A stretch of DNA of 64,000 bases from Macrostomum hystrix. Its lineage: Eukaryota; Platyhelminthes; Macrostomidae. The notes below the pieces were generated by a model. The model saw only the letters and a list, made by a program, of their open reading frames with translations, was not told where the DNA came from and ran no database searches. Shown here one piece after another: positions 45,715-55,660 of this stretch. The position numbers and the translations under genes are program-made. Where the stretch lies: assembly GCA_950097015.1 (NCBI GenBank), contig CATNEN010000039.1, forward strand, positions 19,585,501 through 19,649,500. Reading direction: 5' to 3'. Position 1 is the stretch's first letter. The number at the start of each line of letters is the position of its first letter.

Positions 45715-46089
45715 AAACGAATTCCCCCGAAGGGGCGCGGGGCGCGGATCAGTTCCGAAGAACTCTGCCGCAGAGATATAAAATAAATTTAATCAAAATT
45801 TTATAAAATATGTACACGCAATTCGATTTAGATTATTTTGTACGAATTAAACATACGATTAAACATAAATAAAAAAATAAATAAATAAGTAAATAAACAA
45901 ATAATAAAATTTCTTAATAATAAAATAAATATTTAAAAAGCTAGCAGTTTGTGAATAAAGGGCAAAAATAACAAAAACCTTATATACTCGTAGGCAATAA
46001 AAGCATTTAGTCAGTTGAAAAATAGCATAAAATAGGGACTGGAATAACAGAGCAGCTGAGCACTGCTCATCAGCCCTCTTGAGCTCAGG

Positions 46090-48170
46090 CAGATATTAAA
46101 ATTTAATTTTAGTTTACTTTCATTCAGGGCCATGGGTCTCAGAGACTGCTCAGCCCTGGATTGGGAGCGGGTTCTGCCCATTGATTTGTCCCCGCCTCAG
46201 GGCAGCCCACAGGACATTGAGGATGGGAACTCGGCCCGGAGCTCGAGGCAGCTCCGGCTCGATGTGGAAGCCGTGCTCATCTTGAGCAGCCAGGCCACAC
46301 TGAGCCGCTTGACTCTAGCTGAGAGCATTGGCATGCCGGCCAGTTTGTGAAGGTATTCGGTGCTCAGGTGCTCAGAAAAGTAGGAAGGCACACCATAGCA
46401 GATGCGCAGAGCAAGGTTCTGGATCTTTTGCAGCTTGATCTGGTTGGGGACGCAGATCAGAGTCAAGATTGGGGCGCCGTAGGTGAGAGCGCTCTCACCG
46501 TAGGCCCTGTACAGCATCTTGAGAGTGACGCTGCTCAGTTTGGTGATCTTGGTGATGCGGCACAGGGACATGACAATGGCCCTGCACGTGTTCGCCATGT
46601 TTTCCACGTGTTTGTTCAAGCAGAGATTTGCGTCAACGAGGACACCTAGAAATTTCACTTCCTGACAGTAGGGGACCTCCGTCTGTCCCAGCTGCAATTT
46701 GGGTCGCAAGTCGGCGCGAGCTGTCGGCTTGTTGTTGAAGGCGACAGCCTTGCTCTTGTCGGCATTCAGTCTGATGCCTTGCTTGCCGCACCACTCCCAG
46801 ACTTGTCTGAGGTAGCTCTGGAGGCATGTCCGCAGACCAGCAAAGGTGTCATCGATGTCGGCCGGAATCGGATAGAAGGAGGAGAACTGGGCAACTTCGG
46901 CCACCTCCTGTTTGAGCTGGTCGCAAGTGGATGGGACTGGGCGCATCTTTGAGTCCAGAGTGGCCGCGAGAAGGTTCGCTTTCTCCAGATCAGTGTGCGC
47001 ACTGGTTTGACCCGAAGTGAGGGTTGGGATGGAGGTGGGCTTGAACTTGCCCATCAGCTTCCTGGTGTCATGCCAGAAGTTCTTGACCTTGCTGTTTTTG
47101 CTGTTCTCGACAACATTCTCCTGTTGGCCATTTGGTTGGCCAGCCTTTTGAAGTTTTCATCGTGCGTGCTGTTGAAGAGGCGTCTGAGTTTTCGGCGCTC
47201 TTTAATGAGCTCGAGGATGGGCTTGGGCAGAGCATTTCGGCCACCACAGTTTGTCACTGTCGACTCAATGACCGTGTGGATGGCCTTTGTGATGAGCTCG
47301 ACCTCAGCGTCAATTTGCTGAGCACTCAATAGGCGAGTCGGCTGGTCAGGAAGAAGGGCTTCATTGATCCCAGTTGGTTTTGGAAAAGTTTTTCGACTTC
47401 GCGGGACCTGCCCACTTTGCGGACTGAATGTTGAGGGTGAGGATGATTAGCAGGTGGTCGCTGTCCAGGCCAGGACCGACTGCAAAGTACTGCACAAAGG
47501 GCAGAAAGTCCTCCGTGGCCAGGCCGAGGTCCAAGACATTCCTGGAAATGGCGCCGTTCTTGGTGGCGATTCTGGTGAACTGGCCAACTTGATTGAGGAT
47601 GGTGGGCGAGGTCGGACCTTCAGAGAGCCAGTCGTACAGCTCATGGCCAGCCTTGTTGTTGCTGCTGTCACCGCCAAGGAAGCGGTGTCTGGCATTGAGG
47701 TCGCCAAGGAGAACACTGCGTCTGCGCGAGACCAGGCTCTTGAGCAGGTTCAGGTTCAGGTGGTAAGATGCCGGAGACCTGTACACTAGAGCCAGATTAA
47801 AGTCAGTACTGTAAGAGTTGTCAGACAGGCTGACGGTGCAGGAGATGGCTTCATGGTTCACGTTGTCGTAGTGCAAGCGAACATTGGTGAGTATGACGCG
47901 CGGTGAGTGAGCAAGGAGCAGTCCGCGTCTGACATGCGGAGTGTCGTACCGGATGATGGACTGATGATCCCAGATCCCGGATCTGGACCGTGTGCGAACT
48001 CTTGAGAATTGTTTCAGAGAAGAGAGCAGTGTCTATTGCTTGACTAATGACCCATTGGGTGAGTTCCTGCTTTTCGGGTGGAACCCTCTGCAGTTGAGGT
48101 GCATAATTTTCAGACCCGATGTGTGGGTAATAGGGTTACCATTTAATTTAAGGAATTTACAGTTTTCTGG
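46090..48170 (-). pseudogene. Decayed non-LTR retrotransposon (LINE)
   Basis: Minus strand. The 5' side has the endonuclease start MHLNCRG (about 48135), a shifted frame with ALFSETILK, then SVLLGDLNARHRFLGGD and SDHLLI, which are catalytic blocks of the AP-type endonuclease. After a linker, the reverse-transcriptase domain appears only in part: a short DDTFAGL, then GIRLNADKSKAVAFN, VKFLGVLVDANLCLNKH and LQKIQNLALRICYGVP, blocks following the active centre. The central RT segment with its catalytic aspartates is deleted and the endonuclease has a stop and frameshifts. The element cannot be autonomous. Related families are Jockey/CR1-like; I did not assign a clade. Confidence 0.85.
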
Positions 48171-48364
48171 TTTAGCTGCCTGGACCCACGACCCCGGTGG
48201 CGGTGGAGGCCATTCCAGACACGTCCTGGAGGACAGCCCGCACAATGTCCTCGACCATTTTACTGGTCGATTCCACTGTTAGGAGCTCACGTACCAGGCG
48301 GCCTAGACAGGGCCCGCACAATCACCTGGGTCAGAGAGCGGGTGATCAGGGGCAACATCATGCT

Positions 48365-48512
48365 CACTTAGGGAGCTTAGGGACTTTGGTGTGAGAGGAA
48401 AACTCATTAGACGCTCTGCCACTCACCACCCTGGTCACCACGTTACACACAGGGTCCCAAACGTTTGCTTGGAGTCCGGTGTGACGCCCAAGTACTTCGG
48501 GGCTTCAAAGCT
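48365..48512 (-). mobile_element. SINE head joined to an RT tail fragment
   Basis: It has the same junction as at 41930-42170: a minus-strand RT tail (KYLGVTPDSKQTFG) directly followed by the tRNA-like head gtggtgagtggcagagcgtc. Only about 70 bases of the SINE remain. Confidence 0.7.
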
Positions 48513-48724
48513 AATTCTCCTTTTCTCCCTCCGTCCCTCCCGTGGAGTTTTTATTTGCTAGTATATATATATATATCCCTCGATTTATACCGGCAGGACG
48601 GATTTCTTGTACAGCTCTTAAGCAAGCCATACTGAAAGCTAGAAAATGTTTTTAAAATCTGTCTTTTCCGTCGGTCCATTCTGTTGGAAATTGAATTTAT
48701 TGAATAAGGCTGTTGAAGGGGTAG

Positions 48725-49083
48725 TAGCCTATATTGTTGTGTGGGGTGGGCTGGCTGGGCTGTTGGAGTGCGTGGTGGGTGTGGGGTGCAAGCCATTCGT
48801 GGTGCACTAGCTCAAGTGGCTGGGCGACCCTAGCCACTCGCGTGCTCTGATTGGTTCAGGCCCAGCTCGCACTCTGCTTGTCCCCAGTCCTGCACTCACG
48901 CGTGAGTTAACTGCAGGGGGTGGATCCGGCTGCGGTTTCTTCCCTCCCCCCGGTGCTAGCCATCGTTTCCCGTCCACTCCTCTGTCGCTATACAGTATTT
49001 AAAGCCTTGAAGAGTTGTGCTCGCCAACGCCCTGTGTCGTATCCGACACCTTTTAATAAATCGGAAGCTGAAGCCTCAGCGGA
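48725..49083 (+). repeat. Inverted dispersed repeat, LTR-like, plus-strand copy
   Basis: Counterpart of 42470-42812. It carries ctctgattggttcaggccca, cgctatacagtatttaaagc (a TATA-like box) and gttgtgctcgcc. Shared sequence ends after cggaagctgaagcctcagc. Confidence 0.65.
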
Positions 49084-49312
49084 GCCAGGCTCATGCGGAA
49101 GTGCGAAACAATTTGTACACTTATCAGAGACGGCAATAAGAGTTGCATGTGCTGCCGCGGCGAGGCCAATTGAAGTCAGCCATTCGGTGTTAGAGTTTAG
49201 ACCAGCTCTGAAAAAGGGCGAAGGAGCCAAGTTTCACCGTCAGTGGAGAGGCCCAGCTCGCGTTATGGACAAGCTGTCTGATGTAGTTGTTCCGGATCCG
49301 TCATGGAGCTGA
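49060..49312 (+). pseudogene. Retroelement integrase C-terminal remnant
   Basis: The + frame ends with RPALKKGEGAKFHRQWRGPA and then RVMDKLSDVV before the stop. This resembles the C-terminal end of Ty3/gypsy-type integrases (PxLKKGxxxKxHxxWxGPYxVxxKLSDVxY). The upstream part of the frame is unrelated. It sits next to the LTR-like repeat and is taken as a fragment of the same element class. Confidence 0.55.
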
Positions 49313-51248
49313 GAAGTGTCGAACAGTCTATTGCTAAAAATCTGCGGAGGATTCATTCGAGTGCAACGACGAATGAGCCCAAGCTCCGTGTCGGTAGAGG
49401 AGCGCGCCGAGGCTGGTGCTGGCGAGGGCTCAGACGGAGACAAGGAGGACGAGGTGTGGTGCGGAGTCCCAAATTCTGAGGGTCCATCCAACGCAATTAG
49501 GCCCGGAGCCAGAGCAGGCTGCAGCTGTGGGCCAACACTATGCTGCTGTATCGGGTCTGATGGTGCGACGCGGCGCCGGATTCCGGGACTCTGCGCCTAC
49601 CACGCCATCCTTGACGCGTCTGTGGACCCGGTCTGTACTTTTTGTCGCATGCTCCGCTTCTTCCTTTAGCAACAATTCAGATTTTATTTGAGGTCTATTT
49701 TCTAAGTATTAAGACAGACGGCAACTGTCTTGCAGAAACCACAGCTAGACAGCTTGTTAGTTTTAAATGAACCAATCTGGTAGAAGCTTCAAAATAGATT
49801 GTGTAGCTTTTTAGCTTTTTATGCGTACACTCTTGCTTAAACATTCGCACTAACAACATTAAATCTATGTCGTTTTTATAATCGATAGTCAAACATTTTA
49901 TGAGTGAATTCCAGTATTAAAACAAATTCATGCTCGTAAATTTTTCTTGGAACTGACTCGGCGTGATCCGAGCTAAAAGTACAGTGACATCAAGGTTTAA
50001 TGAGTAACATCAACAGTAGAAAAGAAAGAAAGGCTTGGTGCAGTGCTCTAGTATTAAAAATATTATAAATTGTAATAAAATACATCCTATTAAAATAATG
50101 AGTATTGTTTTTTACTTGACTTTAGTAAGCAGCTATTTTGTAATGTCAATAATCCAAAGTTGGCTTAGTTATGTTGTCAATTGGCTAGTCCTATTTTTCA
50201 TTATTTTGGCTTGAAATTAGACTTCCTTTAAATATACATTTACAATTTACAAGTACACTTACAGTGCTGCATGGCATTCCCATTTTATTATATTGTACTC
50301 CCGCAAGCTTTGCCTTTGCTATTGCTACTGTAAGTTGTAGGCCTACCATTGATGTTTTTTCAGAGGCATGTAAATTATATTTATGTGCCACTGACAGATA
50401 TTTTGCAATTGTACTTTTTTACTTATGTTAAGGCCTGTAACTGCTATTTATAAATAATTTATTTGTTGCAGTCTAAGAATGACAGTTATTATTTATATTT
50501 TTTGTGTAGGGCCTAGACAATTATATTTATGATATGTACATTCTCTTAGGCCTATATATAAATTAAATTACATCTGTCTTGTACTTATGTTAGGCCTAAT
50601 TCATAAATGTTTGTTTTTATTTATCTCGTATTCATAGTCCAGATCATGTAGTGCCCACAGGAATTTTCTAGTACACATTTAGCTTTGGTTGGTGTGTATG
50701 GCATGTATCAGTATATAAGGCCCCTACTTTAAAGAGTTGGCGTGCATGGTGTGCATCATGCATTTATGATAGATCAAATGCGCTGTTTTTTATTAATTAT
50801 ATTTAATAGTTTTAATTGTGTAAATAAATAGCAGTAAGCCTAGAAATTTACATTATCAATAATTACAAACTTTGCATGACTAAAACCAAATGTTCTGTCA
50901 GCATCATACATGCGCAACCTCCCAAATCTTAGCCGGCCGTGCGACTTAGTTTTTGCTCTCATTTGCTCTCTTTTTCTCTCCCCTTTTTCTTTTTCTTCAC
51001 GCCTTCCTTTTTTGTCCCTTGGTCCCCCCTTTAATTTTTTTTGTGCTTGGTCAATTGGTTTTTGCAACTTACCTTGCTTGGCCCTCTTTTCACCCAGCCA
51101 GTTCGACTGGGTTGGTCGGGTGTTGCGCATGTATGGTCAGCATTATAAACTTTATAAGCTTTATAAATTGGACTAGGGCCTATAAATACTTTTAAAAATT
51201 CATTGTTATATGCTCCATTTGAAAAATAATATTTTAATATTTGCAATA
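49313..51248. other. Intergenic region upstream of WDR12
   Basis: After a GC-rich retroelement-like stretch to about 49670 the DNA turns AT-rich. No gene is supported. From 50330 to 50840 and again at 51175 the word aggcct or its relatives (aggcctac, gggcctag, aggcctatat) recur, as in the region upstream of sbno. Confidence 0.45.
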
Positions 51249-51572
51249 AGGGCTATGGGCAGTGGCATATCATTTGGTGACACAACCTGCAGCTAGCAAG
51301 GAGGCAATTCTGCCCATTTTGCTGACTCCTGAGCATATATGCACACTACTGTACGCAGGCATACACTCACATAGGTGTACATATCTGCCTTGACTTTCTT
51401 ATTTTTAGGGAGTGTATAATCTCTGTGCCTTGGAGGTTGGTCTTCAAGGGTACACAAGCCCCTAAGACTTCTCTCTGTGGCTACACCTCAAATGACCTTG
51501 TAGTGGAATTGAACTTGAAGACTTATGGTGCAGAAAGCAAATTTATGAACTGCTCTGCTACCAACCCCCTAT
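51249..51572 (-). mobile_element. Diverged tRNA-derived SINE, family A
   Basis: Minus-strand copy from gggggttggtagcagagcag (about 51572) to the 3' part with caaatgatatgccactgccc. Many substitutions relative to other copies mark it as older. Confidence 0.75.
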
Positions 51573-51888
51573 ATGTTCCATTGCTTTTATTTAAATACAG
51601 CATGCAAATAACTTTCTCCTTTTAATTGAAAAATATGCTATGTCTTTTACAAGCTACAAATGTCAGTTTTGTCCTGATGGACATGTTTCTGCAGGCCACA
51701 TTTTCAAACAGCTGCTTCAGTAATTTGTGGCACTACCTAAAACTATAGCCAGAAAAATGTTTAGAATTTTTTCTACATCCTTGCGAAAAAGCTTTTTCCC
51801 AATCATCTTTTTTAAATTTCATATTACTGTTTCATGGCTAAAAATAAAAGACATAGAAATAAAATTTCAGCATTTGCTAAAATCAGTC

Positions 51889-54800
51889 ATGGAAGATGCT
51901 GAGACAGAGCGAGTTCAAGTGTCATTTGTTACAAAAGATTCACAGTGAGTATCATTTGCTACTATCACTAATTTAATTTCATTTCCACCCAAAGCTGTTT
52001 AATATATTTTTAATTTCACTGTGCTTTGATTAACATTCTAGATTCTCAGTGAGCAGCTATCCTATCTATGTTCAGTTAGATAGTAGTCGAGGAGATTTAA
52101 GTGACATGGTGAAGAGCCTTCTAGCCTCAGATCATCATGGTAAGAAAATACAATTTTTATAATGTTCTAGAAATGTTTTCATTTCACAGTACGGGACTAC
52201 CAAGCCCTTTTGCCACCCGTTTTTATACCAAGGAATTCCCCCCCCAGAAAACTTTTTTTGGCAGCGCCCGAATGCCAACAGCGTTGGGTGGTGACTGATT
52301 GGTTGACAGACTAGGCGAGGGTGTCCTGTGGTTGAGCTGTGCCTAATATTTAGGTTGATCAGTGAAATTAGAGAAATTCGCGTCAGGGTGTCCATAGTGG
52401 CCTAGTTCCACCTGTTGTAGCCCTCGAAGGTCCTGCAGTTAATCAAGATAAAGGTAGGTGACCACCAAAGTCGAAGATGATGACATGCTGATAAATTTTG
52501 AAGGCCTGGCAAGGCCGCACTGAGGCGCAGTGCTAATTTCTCAGCCAGAACTGTTGAATATCTCGTCGGTCTGAAGTGCTGGCGAATCTATTCTTGTTTC
52601 AGAAGATGCTCAGCAAAAACTTAGTCCGTGTTCTTTTCTTGTGCTGGGGGGTGGGTAAATTTCCTTGGTTGTTCTACTGTTAGATGTTTTGTAATGGGTA
52701 AACGGCGGAAGCAAGTATGAATGGCGTCCCTACGAATATGCTTCGGAATTTAATTACGAGGGTAATTTCATGCTCGTAGTAATTAGTATGCTAGCAAGTA
52801 TTTTTTTCTCCGCAGGTTCCCAATCGAACGGGGACGCTATGCCGCCAGCCGAGTTCGAATTTCTTGTCCAAGATGAACTGCTCGTCGGCAGCCTGCGCCA
52901 GCTGATTCAAGATCGCGGCCTAGCCATGGACGCCGTCCTACGGGCAGAATATTTTCCTAGGCGCTCGGCGCCGGCGCCGCACGCCGAATTGGCGTTGGGC
53001 AATTTTGTTAGCTGCGTCAGGATTAACGGTCGGCGAATTCTGATTGGCTGCTATGATTGCAGCGTCGCTATTGGTGACATCGATGGAGGTTCGGAATTCG
53101 GCTTGAAACTGCCCGACGCGCACGAGAAGGAAGTGAAATCTGTCGACTGGTTAGCGGCTGCCGTCGATGCCAACGGCGACGGCGCCGGTGTTCGCGAGTT
53201 CGTTTCCGCCGGGCACGATCAAGACTGTCGCGTCTGGCGCTGGGATTTGGACGGCACGGCTAAATGCCTGGCCGTGTGCAAAGGCCACGCCTCCAGCGTA
53301 CTGTGCGTTGCCGGCAGCCCAGGGCCAGCTTACGGCCATTTCGCCTCCGGCTGCTACGAGGGCCGGGTGAAACTGTGGCGCGCCAGCGAGGAGGCTATGA
53401 CTGCTGAGACTGGTAATGCTTGCTTGAGCACAACTTACCTTAGTGCTGAACAGACAAATAATCACTGTCATTGAATATTGAGACTATGAGACAGTGAGAA
53501 CAGCTGTAAGACAGTGAGAACAGCTGTGAGACTGTGAGAACAGCTGTGAGACAGTGAGAATAGCTGAGACTGTGATAACAGCTGTGAGACAGTGAGAACA
53601 GCTGTGAGACAGTAAGAATAGCTGAGACTGTGAGACAGTGAGAACAGCTGTGAGACAGTGAGAATAGCTGAGACTGTGAGACAGTGAGAACAGCTGTGAG
53701 ACAGTGAGAATAGCTGAGACTGTGAGAACAGCTGTGAGACTGTGAGAACAGCTGTGAGACAGTTAGAATAGCTGAGACAGTGAGAACAGCTGTAAGACAG
53801 TGAGAACAGCTGTGAGCCTGTGAGAACAGCTGTAAGACAGTGAGAACAGCTGTGAGCCTGTGAGAACAGCTGTGAGACTGTGAGAACAGCTGTGAGACTG
53901 TGAGACTGTGAGAACAGCTGTGAGACTGTGAGAACAGCTGTGAGACTGTGAGAACAGCTGTAAGACAGTGAGAACAGCTGTGAGACAGTGAGAACAGCTG
54001 TAAGACAGTGAGAACAGCTGTGAGACAGTAAGAATACCTGAGACTGTGAGAACAGCTGTGAGACAGTTAGAATAGCTGTAAGACAGTGAGAACAGCTGTG
54101 AGACTGTGAGAACAGCTGTGAGACTGTGAGAACAGCCGTGAGACTGTGAGAACAGCTGTGAGACTGTGAGAACAGCTGTGAGACTGTGAGAACAGCTGTG
54201 AGACTGTGAGAACAGCTGTGAGACTGTGATAACAGCTGTGAGACTGTGAGAATAGCTGAGACTGTGAGAACAGCTGTGAGCCTTAAGCCATTTTATGGGG
54301 GGTGAGTGGCAGAGTGGTTAACGCGTTTGCCTCTTGCACCAAGGTCCCTGAGCTCGATTCCGCGGCGAGGCCACATTCATTTGGGGCGCAGCCGCGGAGA
54401 GAAGGCTTGGGGGCTTGTCGTGCGATTCCACGCCCTTGAGGGCCAACCTCCAATGCACAATGAGAGTCTTCACTGCCTGGCGATTTACAGTAAAAGTCAG
54501 GGCAGATGTACAGACCTGTATGAGCGTGTGCCTGTGTACAGTATCTGTGTGCGTGTGTGCCCAGGAGCGAAATGCGCAATGGGCAGACTCGCTGGTTCCG
54601 GGTCTAGTGTCACCAAATTTGACACACTGCGCCATTGCTCGCAGCCCTGCTGCAATTATTATTATTATCAAGCCATTTCACAGTTCGCCAGCCAATCTCG
54701 CAAACCCTTACCAACCAGGCGGCATCAGTCACCAGAGCAAGCACTCGGTGCCCAGTCGGGTGCCCCTGCGCACCCTGCCGGGCCATCGGGACGCCGTACA

Positions 54801-55272
54801 CACCGTAGCTTACGCCGGCTCCGCCCAATTGTTCTCCGGCGGCGCCGACTGCTGCATCCGACTGTGGGACGTCGAAGTCGGCGCCGAGTCGGTCCTACTC
54901 AGGGCGCCTAGCGCCGTGCTAAGCCTGCACAGCCGGCCAGACGGTCGGGCTCTCCTAGCCGGCTGCGCCGGGCCTCAGCCGCGACTGTACGATCCGAGGA
55001 GCTCCGGCGACAATCTGGTTGCCTGCTTCAACGCGCACGACAGCTGGGTGTCCGGCGTGCGCTGGTGCCCGAAGCCCGGCAGCCATCTGTTTGCCACCTC
55101 AGGCTACGAAGGCGTTGTCAAGCTGTGGGATCTGCGCTGCACCAAAGCGCCACTGTACGACCTCCGTGATCACGGCGGCATTGTCACCAGCGTCGACTGG
55201 GCCGAGACTGGTCACGTGGTGTCCGGCAGCGCTGACTGCACAGTCAAGATTTTCAAAGCTGATTTGATTTAA
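51889..55272 (+). CDS. wdr12: WDR12 homologue, ribosome biogenesis WD-repeat protein (4 exons)
   Basis: Exons 51889-51944, 52042-52139, 52816-53412 and 54719-55272 agree in phase (2, 1, 1) with GT-AG introns and give 434 residues (human WDR12 has 423). The N-terminal NLE domain spans exons 1-3 (VQVSFVTKDS, then FSVSSYPIYV and DLSDMVKSLL, then FEFLVQDELLVGSLRQLIQD). WD repeats follow: VKSVDWLAAA, EFVSAGHDQDCRVWRWDLDG, GHASSVLCVAGS, FASGCYEGRVKLWRA, then LPGHRDAVHTVAYAG, FSGGADCCIRLWDVE, SGYEGVVKLWDLRC and VVSGSADCTVKIFKADLI at the end. WDR12 (yeast Ytm1) joins PES1 and BOP1 in the PeBoW complex for 60S subunit assembly in the nucleolus. Intron 3 carries a 20-bp array and a SINE only about 50 bases before the exon 4 acceptor. 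An alternative acceptor at about 54683 would add 12 residues. Confidence 0.94.
53480..54285. repeat. Minisatellite in WDR12 intron 3 (20-bp unit)
   Basis: About 40 copies of gtgagaacagctgtgagact with gac(a/t)gtg variants and shortened units (aatagctgagactgt). Each unit contains a perfect cagctg E-box-type palindrome. The array starts about 70 bases after the donor. Confidence 0.95.
54297..54668 (+). mobile_element. Full-length tRNA-derived SINE, family A, in WDR12 intron 3
   Basis: It begins ggggggtgagtggcagagtg, has box B agctcgattccgcgg, body tcatttggggcgcagccgcg and a 3' end with ctgcaattattattattatc. It is in sense orientation. It abuts the minisatellite on its left and lies about 50 bases from exon 4 on its right. 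Confidence 0.92.
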
Positions 55273-55660
55273 TCGGTCTTTGTTTCAAAGCGCTGAAATA
55301 AAGACTACAAACTGGACTGTACTGCTAGTTTGTTACGAGATTAATTTGTTAAATGCATTTCAATTCACTTCAAATACAAGCTAATTAAGCAGCGCTGGTA
55401 CTCTTGTTGCCACTTTTTCGGATTGAAAAAAGCATAAAAAATTAATCTCGATATGTTTTTTGTTAATCATTTCTTCAGTTACTGTTGGAATCTGCAGTGC
55501 GATATTTTACTTGTTTAGGACATTCACACGCCGGATTCTACCCTAGCTTTAGTGGTAGCGGTTTTTGGGGTTCAAAGTTTAGAATTTATCTAAAAATCTA
55601 AAACACTGCACATAGATGGTGTTAAGTGCTGTGAATTTGCGACTTTGTAAAGATTCGGTT
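55273..55660. other. WDR12 3' flank
   Basis: A likely polyadenylation word, aaataaag, lies near 55297, about 25 bases after the stop. Otherwise nothing is seen. Confidence 0.5.

Noticed and set aside
51727-51888. Upstream in-frame extension of WDR12
   Set aside because: The frame is open further upstream, but the WDR12 family starts just before the VQVSFVTKD block. The upstream residues are Phe/Ile/Lys-rich, like translated AT-rich leader.
7717-54668. Possible genuine tRNA genes at the SINE heads
   Set aside because: Box A and B resemble a Ser/Leu tRNA, but the cloverleaf cannot be completed and the heads always continue into the SINE body.
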